From Mycobacterium nebraskense (GTDB lineage: Bacteria > Actinomycetota > Actinomycetes > Mycobacteriales > Mycobacteriaceae), in assembly GCF_002102255.1 (NCBI RefSeq), contig NZ_LQPH01000011.1, positions 1 through 64,000 on the forward strand: a stretch of 64,000 nt of DNA, written 5' to 3'. Under the pieces are notes generated by a model. That model did not search any database. It had not been told where the DNA came from and saw nothing but the letters and a program-made list of their open reading frames with translations. Shown here one piece after another: positions 19,956-34,103 of this stretch. Positions within the stretch are counted from its first letter, which is position 1. Each line of letters begins with the position of its first letter. The position numbers and the translations under genes are program-made.

Positions 19956-21244
19956 CAGGCGAAATCCTCGATGTCCCAAGCCAACCGGACGCCGGAGAAT
20001 ATCTGGCGCCGGATCGGATGGTCCCAGTTGCGGAAGCTCGGCCGCAGGATGGCGGGATCCACGGCCCACGAGCCGCCCCGCAGCACCCGGTAGTCGCGAA
20101 AGAAGAACGGCTGCGAGTAGCGTTCGTAGATCATCGGGACGAACCCCGGCCAGGGCCGCAGCGGCGAGGTGGTCCACTCCCACACGTCGCCGAGCATCTG
20201 CTCCGCCCCGTATGCCGAGGCGCCGGCCGGGTACGCGCCGACAGGCGCCGGGCGCAACGCGGCACCACCGAGGTTGGCGAGGTCATCGGACGGCGGCTGC
20301 GCTCCCCACGGGTAGCGGCGACGGCTGCCGGTGGCCGGATCCCAGGCGCAGGCCTTCTCCCATTCCATCTCGGTGGGCAGCCGCGCGCCGGCCCAGGCCG
20401 CGTAGGCCTCGGCCTCGAAGTAGGTGACATGCTGCACCGGTTCGTCGGCGGGAATGTCTTCGACGTGGCCGAACCGGGTGCGCGTTCGTGCGTCGGGGCT
20501 CCAGAACTGTGGCGCGGTCAGGCCCGCGCGCTGGCGGTGGTCCCAGCCGCGCTCGGACCACCAGCGCGGCTGCAGGTACCCGCCGTCTTCGATGAAGTGC
20601 CGCCATTCACCGTTGGTGACCGGCACCCGGCCGATCCGGAATGCCGGCAGCTCGACGACGTGTGCGGGACGCTCGTTGTCCAGCGAGTACGGTTCGCTCA
20701 CGGCGTCCACGCCCAGCACGAACGGGCCGGCGGGCACCAGCACCGACGTGCCGGCCAGCCCTGCCCGGCCGGCCGGTAAACCCGCCTTGTCGTGCAGCAG
20801 CGGGGCGCCGCTGCGCAGGTTCAACGCCTGCAACATCGTCTCGTCGTGCTGGTTCTCGTGACTGATCACCAGCGCGAACGTGAAGCCGTCGCTGTCCTGG
20901 GGTAAGGCGTCGAGGGCATCCAGCGCGGCGGACCGCACGGTCCGGCAATACGCCCGCGCGCGCTCCGGCGACAGCAGCGGCAACTCCGCCCGGCTCGCGC
21001 GTGTGTGCACGAACGCGTCGTAGAGGCCCTCGACGGCCGGCGGCAACATGCCGGGCCGGCCGGGGTCACCGCCACGCAGCAGCCAGAGCTCCTCTTGCTG
21101 ACCGATGTGCGCCAGGTCCCACACCAGCGGGCTCATCAGGGGGTCGTACTGCCGATACAGTTCGGCGTCGTCGAACTCGACCAGCCGCAGCGTCCGCGCC
21201 CGCGCCCGCGCCAAATCGTCGGCAAGACTTGCCCGGAAAGTCAC
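19955..21244 (-). CDS. egtB: hercynine oxygenase (sulfoxide synthase) EgtB
   Basis: Non-haem iron enzyme joining hercynine and gamma-glutamylcysteine with O2. 429 residues. An N-terminal DinB-like domain contributes the iron ligands ([11 protein letters not shown] and [14 protein letters not shown]), and a C-terminal FGE/sulfatase-modifying-type domain contains [32 protein letters not shown] and VWEWTTSPL. The GTG at 21244 overlaps the egtA stop as GTGA. Confidence 0.96.
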   Translation of the reverse strand: MTFRASLADDLARARARTLRLVEFDDAELYRQYDPLMSPLVWDLAHIGQQEELWLLRGGDPGRPGMLPPAVEGLYDAFVHTRASRAELPLLSPERARAYCRTVRSAALDALDALPQDSDGFTFALVISHENQHDETMLQALNLRSGAPLLHDKAGLPAGRAGLAGTSVLVPAGPFVLGVDAVSEPYSLDNERPAHVVELPAFRIGRVPVTNGEWRHFIEDGGYLQPRWWSERGWDHRQRAGLTAPQFWSPDARTRTRFGHVEDIPADEPVQHVTYFEAEAYAAWAGARLPTEMEWEKACAWDPATGSRRRYPWGAQPPSDDLANLGGAALRPAPVGAYPAGASAYGAEQMLGDVWEWTTSPLRPWPGFVPMIYERYSQPFFFRDYRVLRGGSWAVDPAILRPSFRNWDHPIRRQIFSGVRLAWDIEDFA

Positions 21245-22515
21245 AGCCCCCCTCGCGCCAGTCGCGCCACCGTGGGCGCGATGCCGTGCTGAATCACCCG
21301 GTCGGAGAAGTCGTCGCCGGGACATCGGCCGCGCTCGACGGCGTCGACCAGCCGCTGCATCGAATCGCCGAGTTCGGGCGGTGCCAGCTGGGCGGCGACG
21401 CCCACGCACTTGGTGGCCGCGGCGTACAGCCGCCGGTCCCGCAGGCCCGCTTGGGCCGCGGTGTCCCAGGCGGTGGCCACCGGCTCGACCGCCTCGGCCG
21501 CGACGTCGGCCGCGACCGGGTCGTCGAGCAGGGCCACCAGGGTGAACACCACGGCCGGCCAGAAGTCGTCCGGCACGCTGTCGAGATAGCGGATCTCCAG
21601 CCACCGCCTCGGGCGCACCGGCGGAAACAGCGTGGTCAGGTGGTATTCCAAGTCGGCGACGGTGGGACGGCGATCGCCGAGTAACACCCGGCCGTCCACC
21701 CAGTCGGCAAAGGGCACCCAGTTCGTGACCGCCACCGCGTCCGTGGTGTTCACCAGCATCACCGGGGCCTTGAGCGCGTAGCGCGCCCAGTCGGTGCCGG
21801 GATCGTCGCCGCTGGCGCCCAGGATGGGCCCGCACCGCGCCGAGTCCATCTGGCCCCACACCCACTGCCGGGTGGAAGCCCACCCGGTGAACTCGCCGCC
21901 CAGCATCGGGGAATTCGCGGCCATCGCGATCATGGTGGGCCCCAGCGCGTGCGCCAGCCGTACCCGGTCCGCCCAGCCGGCCCGCGGCCCGGCGTCCAGA
22001 TTGACCTGAATGGACGCGGTGGACGTCATCATTGCCGCGCCCGCCTCACCCGAGCGGCTGGACGCGAAGAACTGCTCCATGGCGCGGTAACGCGCGCCGG
22101 GGTTGATGCGCTTGGGCGGCCGCAGCGGATCCGCCCCGAGGAACACCAGACCCAGCCCGGCCTCGACGAACGCCGACCGCAGCACGGCCTGGTCGCGTCG
22201 CATCCCGGCGATGGCGGCCACCACCCCGTCGGCCGGCGGACCGGACAGCTCCACCGCACCGCCCGGTTCCACCGTGATCTTGCTGCCACCCGGCAGCTCC
22301 GGCAGCAGCCGAAGAACCTCGGCGATCTCCTCCCAGCCGGGCCTGCGGTGCGGGTCGGCCGGGTCGTGGCAGTGGGCTTCCATCTCCAGACCCACGCGCC
22401 CCAGCGGGGCGTCCACCAGGCAGCCGTCGGCGATGTAGCGCGCGGCGGCTTTGGAATCGGCCATCTCGGGGCTGCCCAGCTCGGAACCGGCGGTAGTGAC
22501 AGCGGCAAACGTCAT
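21241..22515 (-). CDS. egtA: glutamate-cysteine ligase EgtA
   Basis: Makes gamma-glutamylcysteine for EgtB. 424 residues. GCS2-type signatures are [56 protein letters not shown] and [13 protein letters not shown] 22515 is chosen because a purine-rich site (GAAGGGATG) lies 7 bases upstream; an upstream frame to 22566 is less likely. First gene of the five-gene operon, all of whose internal junctions overlap. The 166 bases to the next gene's end hold no clear promoter that I can name. Confidence 0.95.
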   Translation of the reverse strand: MTFAAVTTAGSELGSPEMADSKAAARYIADGCLVDAPLGRVGLEMEAHCHDPADPHRRPGWEEIAEVLRLLPELPGGSKITVEPGGAVELSGPPADGVVAAIAGMRRDQAVLRSAFVEAGLGLVFLGADPLRPPKRINPGARYRAMEQFFASSRSGEAGAAMMTSTASIQVNLDAGPRAGWADRVRLAHALGPTMIAMAANSPMLGGEFTGWASTRQWVWGQMDSARCGPILGASGDDPGTDWARYALKAPVMLVNTTDAVAVTNWVPFADWVDGRVLLGDRRPTVADLEYHLTTLFPPVRPRRWLEIRYLDSVPDDFWPAVVFTLVALLDDPVAADVAAEAVEPVATAWDTAAQAGLRDRRLYAAATKCVGVAAQLAPPELGDSMQRLVDAVERGRCPGDDFSDRVIQHGIAPTVARLARGGL

Positions 22516-22681
22516 ATCGCCATCCCTTCGGGCCTGAGCGAGCCTGAACACGCGCCTGCGGACCACTTCCCCACACAGCTAAGGGAACGGTAACCGCATC
22601 TACTTCATCTAGCAGATGGCCCCGACATATTCCCGTTCGCGCCCAATTTCAAGCATGCCCGACCCGGCCCCAGAACCCGGC

Positions 22682-23347
22682 TCATTGACCCAGCGCATTC
22701 TGCATCGCGCCGGCCAGCACGTTGACCGCGGGCCCAGCGTTGCCAGATTGGCAGACCTTGGCCTGCAGCAACACATTTTCGCGCAGCCTGGTTTGATTGA
22801 AGCACCGCCGATCGGTGCCGGCCTCTTGCTTGGTCCAGTTGGCATCGGCGGGTCCGGGCGGTCCGCCGTCGAATGACCACACCTGTGTGGTGCCGTTGTC
22901 CAGGTGCATCGCGGTGGTCTGGCCCGAGCACCCCACCGTTCGATCCACCACTCGATGGAAAGCGCGGTCGGCGGCGTCGTTGGTGGCAAACACCCCGACG
23001 GCCTGCTTGACGAAGTGGGTTTGGTCGTTGGCCGACGTCTGAGTGACAGCGCCGTTGAACGACGCCAGGTCCGGGTCGGCGTACACCTCGGGCAACCCGA
23101 TGTCGGCCCAGTTGTTGCACGCCGGAACGTCCACCCAGTCGCCCTGGACCGGTTGGGTGAACACCGACTCCCAGCCCATGGGCCCGCCGACGATGTTGCC
23201 GACCGACCCCTTACCCAGGACCGCGTAGTTCACCACCCCCGGCTCCGACGGGTGCGCGGCCGCAACCGGAAGTGCGACCGCTCCCTCGATGGCCAGGCCG
23301 ATGGTGATCACGGCCGCGCGAGCCCGCATGGTCATTCCAGCGATCAT
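22682..23347 (-). CDS. secreted PknH-sensor-like protein (Rv3705c-like)
   Basis: 221 residues with an N-terminal signal sequence (MRARAAVITIGLAIEGAVALPVAAAHP, cleavage probably near residue 31). The mature part resembles the extracellular sensor domain of PknH and related mycobacterial lipoproteins: VPACNNWADIG, FVKQAVGVFATNDAA, CSGQTTAMH, WTKQEAGTDRRCFNQTRLRENVLLQAKVCQSG. Four Cys residues could form the two disulfides typical of the fold. No lipobox Cys. An alternative ATG is four codons downstream (23335). Ligand unknown. Confidence 0.85.
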   Translation of the reverse strand: MIAGMTMRARAAVITIGLAIEGAVALPVAAAHPSEPGVVNYAVLGKGSVGNIVGGPMGWESVFTQPVQGDWVDVPACNNWADIGLPEVYADPDLASFNGAVTQTSANDQTHFVKQAVGVFATNDAADRAFHRVVDRTVGCSGQTTAMHLDNGTTQVWSFDGGPPGPADANWTKQEAGTDRRCFNQTRLRENVLLQAKVCQSGNAGPAVNVLAGAMQNALGQ

Positions 23348-23368
23348 GCCAGGAAGGCCGGCGCGTGG

Positions 23369-24817
23369 TCAGCCCCCGTTGGCTCGCACGCCCTCTTCGA
23401 CCAACTTGCCGAGGTCGGGGTCGACGTTGCGCCAGTACTCGAACACCCGCGACAGCACCGGCTCCTTGACGCCCTTGGAGACGTGCCCAATGATGTTGTG
23501 CGCCAACCGGTCCCGTGCCGCGTCGTCGAGGACGTCGCGGACCATGGTGCCGGCCTGTCCCCAGTCGTCGTCCTCGGCGTGCAGCGTGTACGCGGCGCGG
23601 ACCATGCCGCCGTCGGCGTGCCAGCGCACCTCGGCGGCTCGGGCCGGGTCGGCGTGCGGGCCGCCGTAGGAGTTGGGCGCGTACACGGGGTCGGAGACGT
23701 TCTTCACCCGCATCGCGCCGTCCTTCGAGTAGCTGTTCACCTCGACCTTCGGCGTGTTGACGGGAATCTGCCGGTAGTTGGTTCCCAACCGGGCGCGGTG
23801 CGCGTCGGAGTAGGAGAACCCGCGGGCCTGCAGCATCTTGTCGGGGCTGAACCCGGTGCCCGGCACGGTGTTGTTCGGCTCGAAGGCGGCCTGCTCGATC
23901 TCGGTGTGGTAGTCGGTGACGTTGCGGTTCAGCGTCATCTTGCCGACGTCGATCAACGGGTAGTCGCCGTGCGGCCACACCTTGGTCAGGTCGAACGGGT
24001 TGAACCGGTAGTTCCTGGCCTCCTCGTACGGCATGATCTGCATCTTGAGCGTCCAGCTGGGATGGTCGCCGCCCTCGATCGCCTCGTAGAGGTCACGCTG
24101 GTGGTAGTCGCCGTCCTCGCCGGCCAGCCGGTCGGCGTCCTCCTGAGTCAGAAAGTCGACGCCCTGGTCGGTCTTGAAGTGGTATTTCACCCAGAAGATT
24201 TCGCCGGCGGCGTTGATCCAGCTGTAGGTGTGGCTGCTGTAGCCGTTCATGTTCCGCCAGGTCTTGGGAATTCCGCGATCACCCATCAGCCATGTCACCT
24301 GGTGCGCAGACTCCGGTGAGAGCGTCCAGAAGTCCCACTGCATGTTGTGGTCGCGCAAGTTCGTTGCCTGCATGCGCTTTTGGGACCGGATGAAGTGCTG
24401 GAATTTCAGCGGGTCCCGCATGAAGAAGACCGGCGTGTTGTTGCCGACCAGGTCGAAGTTGCCTTCGCTGGTGTAGAACTTCAGCGCGAAGCCACGCGGG
24501 TCACGCCAGGTGTCTGGGCTTCCGCGCTCGCCGGCGACGGTGGAGAACCTGGCCAGCATGTCCGTCTTGGTGCCGGGCTGAAAGACCGCGGCCCTCGTGT
24601 ATTTGCTGACGTCGTTGGTGACCTCGAAGGTGCCGAAGGCACCGCCGCCTTTCGCGTGCGGCTGACGCTCCGGGATGCGCTCCCGGTTGAATTGGGCCAT
24701 CTGCTCGATCAGGTAATGGTCCTGCAACAGAATCGGGCCGTCGGGACCGATCGTCAACGACTGGTCGTCGCTGGGCGCAGCGATGCCGGCGTCAGTGGTG
24801 GTGAAACGCTCCGTCAT
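23369..24817 (-). CDS. monofunctional haem catalase
   Basis: 482 residues, the length of small-subunit (clade 3) catalases that bind NADPH. Distal His54 is in [28 protein letters not shown] carries the distal Asn; [17 protein letters not shown] holds the proximal haem Tyr. FARFSTV-type substrate channel motif appears as [21 protein letters not shown] precedes the ATG by 7 bases and a good promoter is 70-95 bases upstream. It stands between the Rv3705c-like and Rv3706c-like genes as an addition to the M. tuberculosis order. Dismutates H2O2 in the cytoplasm. Confidence 0.96.
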   Translation of the reverse strand: MTERFTTTDAGIAAPSDDQSLTIGPDGPILLQDHYLIEQMAQFNRERIPERQPHAKGGGAFGTFEVTNDVSKYTRAAVFQPGTKTDMLARFSTVAGERGSPDTWRDPRGFALKFYTSEGNFDLVGNNTPVFFMRDPLKFQHFIRSQKRMQATNLRDHNMQWDFWTLSPESAHQVTWLMGDRGIPKTWRNMNGYSSHTYSWINAAGEIFWVKYHFKTDQGVDFLTQEDADRLAGEDGDYHQRDLYEAIEGGDHPSWTLKMQIMPYEEARNYRFNPFDLTKVWPHGDYPLIDVGKMTLNRNVTDYHTEIEQAAFEPNNTVPGTGFSPDKMLQARGFSYSDAHRARLGTNYRQIPVNTPKVEVNSYSKDGAMRVKNVSDPVYAPNSYGGPHADPARAAEVRWHADGGMVRAAYTLHAEDDDWGQAGTMVRDVLDDAARDRLAHNIIGHVSKGVKEPVLSRVFEYWRNVDPDLGKLVEEGVRANGG

Positions 24818-24883
24818 GTCGCTATCTCCTCGTTTGCTGGGCTGATTCCAGGCTTTGGCGACGAAACTTCCTGCGCGCCAATA

Positions 24884-24911
24884 ACTATGCTCCCTTTCTG
24901 GACCAAGTCAA
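24884..24911 (-). promoter_or_regulatory. sigma-70-type promoter of the catalase gene
   Basis: On the minus strand TTGACT (24911-24906) and CATAGT (24889-24884) are separated by 16 bases, close to a housekeeping consensus. The predicted transcript starts near 24877, giving a leader of about 60 bases with a good ribosome site before the catalase ATG. No obvious OxyR or Fur dyad accompanies it. Confidence 0.6.
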
Positions 24912-24936
24912 GAAAAATGTCTACGCATGCCGCCCG

Positions 24937-25377
24937 TCACGGACGCGGTCCCGGCGCGCTCGGGCCCGGGCTGAGGGCGCTCGTCGGCGGCTGGCCAGGA
25001 CCGCTCAGGCCGGGCCCGCCGGCCGGTCCACCGGGTCCGCCCGGACCACCTGGAGGCATGGGCACGATCAACCCGGGCCCGCCATCACCCCACGGGCCGT
25101 TGCCGGGTCCGGGTCCCCACGGGCCGTTGCCGGGTCCGGGGCCTCCGCCGGGTTTGAACATCTGGCCGTGGTGATAGTGGCAGTGGTGGTAATACCCGAA
25201 GACGAGGGCACCGGCGAAGAACACGGTGGAGATGATGAAGACGATCCCGGCGACGATGATCACCCACGCCGCGGCCGTGTAAAGCCTCGGGGGCTTCACC
25301 CGCTCCGGATGGGGCGGCGGCGGTGGTGGCGCGGCGTGGGTCGGCGGGGTCGACGAAGGTTCAGGTGTCTCGCTCAT
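24937..25377 (-). CDS. Pro/Gly-rich single-pass membrane protein (Rv3706c-like)
   Basis: 146 residues. Cytoplasmic Pro-rich N terminus (MSETPEPSSTPP), one transmembrane helix (YTAAAWVIIVAGIVFIISTVFFAGALVFG, about 33-61), then HHCHYHHG, a His cluster that could bind metal, and a long Gly/Pro tail with two GPGNGPWG repeats. It is a diverged tandem paralogue of the next gene (25535-25912): both begin MSET and share the AAW-IVAGIVFI helix and a His cluster. Function unknown. Confidence 0.75.
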   Translation of the reverse strand: MSETPEPSSTPPTHAAPPPPPPHPERVKPPRLYTAAAWVIIVAGIVFIISTVFFAGALVFGYYHHCHYHHGQMFKPGGGPGPGNGPWGPGPGNGPWGDGGPGLIVPMPPGGPGGPGGPAGGPGLSGPGQPPTSALSPGPSAPGPRP

Positions 25378-25478
25378 CCTTGAATGATGCCCAGGGTCGC
25401 GACGGGCTTAACAGGTTCGGCCCACAAACTTGCTGTGAATCGAAATGCGGCGGTTAGTTGCCGGGGAAGAAACGACGC

Positions 25479-25510
25479 GCAGCCCGGTGCTCTGGCGAGC
25501 ACCGGGCTGC
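25479..25510 (-). terminator. strong intrinsic terminator
   Basis: A perfect 14-bp stem (GCAGCCCGGTGCTC / GAGCACCGGGCTGC) with a 4-base loop begins 25 bases after the stop of the 25535-25912 gene. On that strand it is followed by a T-rich tract (GCGTCGTTTCTTCC). It separates the two paralogous membrane-protein genes, so the downstream one probably has its own promoter. Confidence 0.8.
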
Positions 25511-25534
25511 TGGTTGTTCAGTGAGCGGGTCGGA

Positions 25535-25912
25535 CTACGGCGTCCGGGTTGGGGCTACCGACGAGGGAATCTGGCTGGGGCCGGGGGCACCGGGGGTCGC
25601 CGACGCGGGTCCGCCCTGCTGGATGCCGGCGGGTCCGCCGGCACCCGGGCCGCCCGGACCGCCCATGCGATGCTGGTGCATCCACGCCGCGTGGTGCTTG
25701 TGGTGATGACCGCCGTGGTGGCCACCGCGGTGGCCGAGGATGAAGCCGGTGAAGAAGATGACCGCGACGATGAACACGATCCCGGCGACGATGGCGACCC
25801 AGGCGGCGACTTGGAAGACCCGAGAGGCCCGGTATGGCGCCGCTACCGCGGCCGGCGCCGGTGCAGTTGCGGTGGAAGTCCGCGCAGCGGGGGTTTCAGA
25901 TGTTTCACTCAT
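25535..25912 (-). CDS. His/Gly/Pro-rich single-pass membrane protein
   Basis: 125 residues from ATG 25912 (MSETSETPAARTS). One transmembrane helix (FQVAAWVAIVAGIVFIVAVIFFTGFILG) is followed by the His cluster HRGGHHGGHHHKHHAAWMHQHR, a possible metal-binding segment, and a Gly/Pro-rich tail. Paralogue of the neighbouring 24937-25377 gene, so a tandem duplication. The extension to 26020 is unlikely to be translated. Function unknown. Confidence 0.72.
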   Translation of the reverse strand: MSETSETPAARTSTATAPAPAAVAAPYRASRVFQVAAWVAIVAGIVFIVAVIFFTGFILGHRGGHHGGHHHKHHAAWMHQHRMGGPGGPGAGGPAGIQQGGPASATPGAPGPSQIPSSVAPTRTP

Positions 25913-26029
25913 GAGACAAATGATGAAGGCGTTAACAATAGTTGCGGCTATGCGCGACTTATGTAGCAGCTGTGAACCGAAACCCGCTGCCTCGCAGGTA
26001 AGACGCACCCGATCCGCCACAGGTAAGCG

Positions 26030-26250
26030 TTACCGACCCGCAGTCCCATCAACCGGCTCGGACAACATGAAGCGGTGTCCTTCCGGGGATTTCAACGACC
26101 AAGCCGAAAGGTCACGGGCCCCGCAGCGCAGAAGGTCCAATTGCCGGGGTCCGGCTCGGTGATTTTGCAGCCGAGCACCGAATGAAACCACTGGGCGGCT
26201 TTGTCCAGATCGTGCACTGCCAGGACGGGGTCGGCGCTAACGAATTCCAT
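26030..26250 (-). pseudogene. VOC/glyoxalase-family remnant with internal deletion
   Basis: From ATG 26250 the sequence reads as the N-terminal half of a VOC fold (MEFVSADPVLAVHDLDKAAQ, WFHSVLGCKITEPDPGNW, VTFRLGR) and stops at 26092. A second frame over the next bases gives LKSPEGHRFMLSEP and stops at 26030, which is the usual C-terminal strand of such proteins. About 40-50 residues between the halves are missing. A deletion with frameshift in a former ~120-residue dioxygenase/glyoxalase-like gene is the simplest reading. The flanks (25913-26029 and 26251-26329) show nothing else. Confidence 0.6.
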
Positions 26251-26329
26251 TGCAGCAGTGTGAACGACGAACCCATCCCGCCGAGCATTGGCCTCCACGG
26301 TGCTGCGGAGGGAGCGCTCGTTGCGGCAG

Positions 26330-29804
<3,475 letters not shown>

Positions 29805-29959
29805 GTTATTGTTCCCGCATTCTTCCCGCCCTTGGGCACGATTTAAGTCCACAACAGAATACGTGGCTGCGCATAGCGGTTTACGCCGCGATGCTAAGAG
29901 CCACAGCCTGTGGTTTTCGGCGAGTTTTAGCGCAATTTTCGCCATGGCGCCAATCGCGG

Positions 29960-31888
<1,929 letters not shown>

Positions 31889-31894
31889 GCGGCT

Positions 31895-32461
31895 CTAGGC
31901 ATCAAAGAACGCGCGCAGCAGTCGCTCCACTACCCCGGCCGGGTCGTCGGGGGCGCCCGCAATCGTGAGGTTGCTGAACACGTAGCCGTTGAGCAGGCGG
32001 CTCAGCTCCTCCATCTGCTCGGGCTGCGGCGTGTAGCCCGCCGCCTCGAAGATCAGCGTCGCTGACTTCACCGCGGCCGCCTGCAGGTCCTTCAGAAACG
32101 GCCGGAGCTCGGGCCGGCGCGTGCCCTCCATGAACAGCTCGAACCGGGCCAGCGTGTACCGGCGCGCCTGTTCGTCGGGCTCGGAGATCATCCGCGTCAA
32201 GAAGGCTTTGACGCCGTCGCGGTTGAGCGGCCCGATCGCGCTACGCAAGGCCTCGACGCGTCGCCAATGCAGGTCGACGGTGCGGGCCGCCGTGGCTTCG
32301 AGCAAGGCCTGGCGCGTCCGGAAATAGTTCGAGGTCGTGCCGGCAGGCAGGCCCGCCCGCTCATCGACCTGGCGGTGCGTCAGTCCCCCGACGCCGGTGT
32401 CGGCGAGGATGCCGATCGCGGCGTCCAGGATTTGCGCGCGGCGTTCCGGGTTGGGCGGCAT
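31895..32461 (-). CDS. TetR-family transcriptional regulator
   Basis: 188 residues. N-terminal helix-turn-helix: RRAQILDAAIGILADTGVGGLTHRQVDERAGLPAGTTSNYFRTRQALLEA, the canonical TetR arrangement. The C-terminal ligand/dimer domain resembles TetR_C_6 proteins (RFELFMEGTRRPELRPFL). ATG 32461 overlaps the stop of the upstream membrane protein as TGATG, so the regulator is the second gene of that two-gene operon and probably represses it through the palindromes at 32887-32943. Inducer unknown. Confidence 0.9.
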   Translation of the reverse strand: MPPNPERRAQILDAAIGILADTGVGGLTHRQVDERAGLPAGTTSNYFRTRQALLEATAARTVDLHWRRVEALRSAIGPLNRDGVKAFLTRMISEPDEQARRYTLARFELFMEGTRRPELRPFLKDLQAAAVKSATLIFEAAGYTPQPEQMEELSRLLNGYVFSNLTIAGAPDDPAGVVERLLRAFFDA

Positions 32462-32910
32462 CAGTCTTTGTAGCGCACTCGCCAGAACATGGTCAGGAAC
32501 GCCGGATAGACGACGATCAGCAACAGGTAGCTGAACCACACCGGAAACCACATGTAGGTCGAGAGGTCTTTGGCCACGTAGGAGCAGTACACGTGCAGCG
32601 GCACGCTGCCGGCGATGTAGACGAGTGACGCGGTGAAGAAGGCCCGCTGGCGCTTGTTGGCGAACCGGACGCGCCGCCAGACCAGAATGCCGGTGATGGC
32701 CGCATAGGTCATCGGGACGAGCAGGATCCGGTCGGTCGTCAGGGTGAGCGCGTGTTTCAGCGTGGCCTCGTCCCCGAAGCCCACCCGGTACACGTGAATG
32801 AGGACGCCGAGCGAGATGGTCAGCATGGCCGCCTCGCGGAAGAAGTATCCGTGCCGGCGGTAGGACGCCCACCAGGACCCCTTGTTCACTACACCAGTAG
32901 TGGTACTCAT
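32461..32910 (-). CDS. small polytopic membrane protein, TetR partner
   Basis: 149 residues with four predicted transmembrane segments (around 28-45, 62-80, 92-110 and 122-142) and many aromatic residues (MWFPVWFSYLLLIVVYPAF). Basic N and C termini (NKGSWWASYRRHGYF, WRVRYKD) suggest both face the cytoplasm. No family recognised. The ATG at 32908-32910 is only 9 bases from the large palindrome, so the mRNA may be nearly leaderless. Operon with the TetR regulator, whose start overlaps its stop. Confidence 0.75.
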   Translation of the reverse strand: MSTTTGVVNKGSWWASYRRHGYFFREAAMLTISLGVLIHVYRVGFGDEATLKHALTLTTDRILLVPMTYAAITGILVWRRVRFANKRQRAFFTASLVYIAGSVPLHVYCSYVAKDLSTYMWFPVWFSYLLLIVVYPAFLTMFWRVRYKD

Positions 32911-32943
32911 GCCGCGACGGTACCACTATGCACGTAGTGGTAC
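32887..32943 (-). promoter_or_regulatory. TetR operator palindromes
   Basis: A perfect 9+6+9 inverted repeat GTACCACTA-TGCACG-TAGTGGTAC occupies 32920-32943, 9 bases upstream of the membrane-protein ATG. A second dyad CACTAC-ACCA-GTAGTG (32887-32902) lies inside the first codons and overlaps another copy of the half-site TAGTGGTAC (32898-32906). The centres are 37 bases apart. The arrangement fits autorepression by the TetR protein encoded second in this operon. Confidence 0.7.
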
Positions 32944-32953
32944 AAGAGGCTCG

Positions 32954-33946
32954 TCAGAACAGCGCGAGCTGCTGGTCGACCGTGGTGATGTCGGTGAATT
33001 CCTCCATGCTGGTGCCGCCGACCACGGCGCGGATGGAGTTCATGAACTGCACGTCGGAGATCACCGGCACCCCGAGCTGGCGGGCCAAGTAGCCCTTGCC
33101 CTGTTCCGGGGCGGGGTCGTTGCAGACCACCAGCGAGGTCTCCCCGTCGACGGCGTCGCTGTAGGCCAGCCCGGCGTGCAGGATTCGCTCGACGAGTTCC
33201 TCGTGCGTGCGTCCGACCTCGGCCGCCAGGGCCACCCGCATGCCCTGCACCAGCGGCCTGCCGCACACGTAATGGCCGGGGTTGAGATACGGGCAGGGCA
33301 TCCGCGAGGCCAGCACCTTCAGCGGGCGCAGCTCGTCGTGGGTGACACGGCCGTTCGGCCACCGGCGCCGGGTCACCGGATGCACCGGCAGCCAGATGTC
33401 GCGTTCGCGCGCCCGCGCGAGGGCGGACGCCAGCACTCCGGTCAGCACCATGGCGTCGTCGAAGGCGTCGTGCGGCCGTTCCTGGGTCACGCCCCAGTGC
33501 GCCGCCAGGGTCTCCAACCGCAGGTTGTCGATGCCGAGGTCCAGCCGCCGGGCCAGCTCGACCGTGCACATGACGGAGTCGATGGGCAGTTCGGCCTCGG
33601 CGAGCTCGGCTTCCGCGGCCAGGAATGCGTAGTCGAACGCGACGTTGTGGGCCACCAGCGTGCGGCCGTCCAGCACCTTGACCACGTCGTCGACGACGTC
33701 GGCGAACTGCGGTTGATCTTCCAGCATGGCGGCGGTCAGGCCGTGCACGTGGGTCGGACCCGGGTCCACGCCGGGGTTGAGCAGACTGACGACGGATTGT
33801 TCGACTCGGCCGTCGTTGTCGAGGCCGAGCACCGCCAGGCTGATGACCCGTGCCTGACCCGGCCGAAAGCCCGAGGTCTCGACGTCGATGACCGCCCAGC
33901 CCCCGTCCGGCTCGCTGGCCGGCCGACCCCAGGACACCCGGTTCAT
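32954..33946 (-). CDS. DEDDh 3'-5' exonuclease, DnaQ-like, with BRCT-like tail (Rv3711c-like)
   Basis: 330 residues. Exo I WAVIDVETSGF (catalytic Asp and Glu), Exo II LVAHNVAFDYAFL and Exo III HDAFDDA form a complete DEDDh site. A linker with two Cys (PCPYLNPGHYVCGRPL) leads into a C-terminal BRCT-like domain (SLVVCNDPAPEQGKGYLARQLGVPV). Probably DNA repair or RNA/DNA end processing; it is not necessarily the replicative proofreading subunit. ATG 33946. Confidence 0.9.
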   Translation of the reverse strand: MNRVSWGRPASEPDGGWAVIDVETSGFRPGQARVISLAVLGLDNDGRVEQSVVSLLNPGVDPGPTHVHGLTAAMLEDQPQFADVVDDVVKVLDGRTLVAHNVAFDYAFLAAEAELAEAELPIDSVMCTVELARRLDLGIDNLRLETLAAHWGVTQERPHDAFDDAMVLTGVLASALARARERDIWLPVHPVTRRRWPNGRVTHDELRPLKVLASRMPCPYLNPGHYVCGRPLVQGMRVALAAEVGRTHEELVERILHAGLAYSDAVDGETSLVVCNDPAPEQGKGYLARQLGVPVISDVQFMNSIRAVVGGTSMEEFTDITTVDQQLALF

Positions 33947-34103
33947 GAATTGAGGATGGCACGTCCGACCGACATCGCCTGGTCACCGTGCATCGTGTCG
34001 GCGCTGAATTCGATGACGGCGGCGACCCCCCTCTACCCGATGGGGCGACCCCCAGCGCCCGGCGCTCTGCGCCGCGCTTGCGATCGCCCTTAAACTCACC
34101 CGC

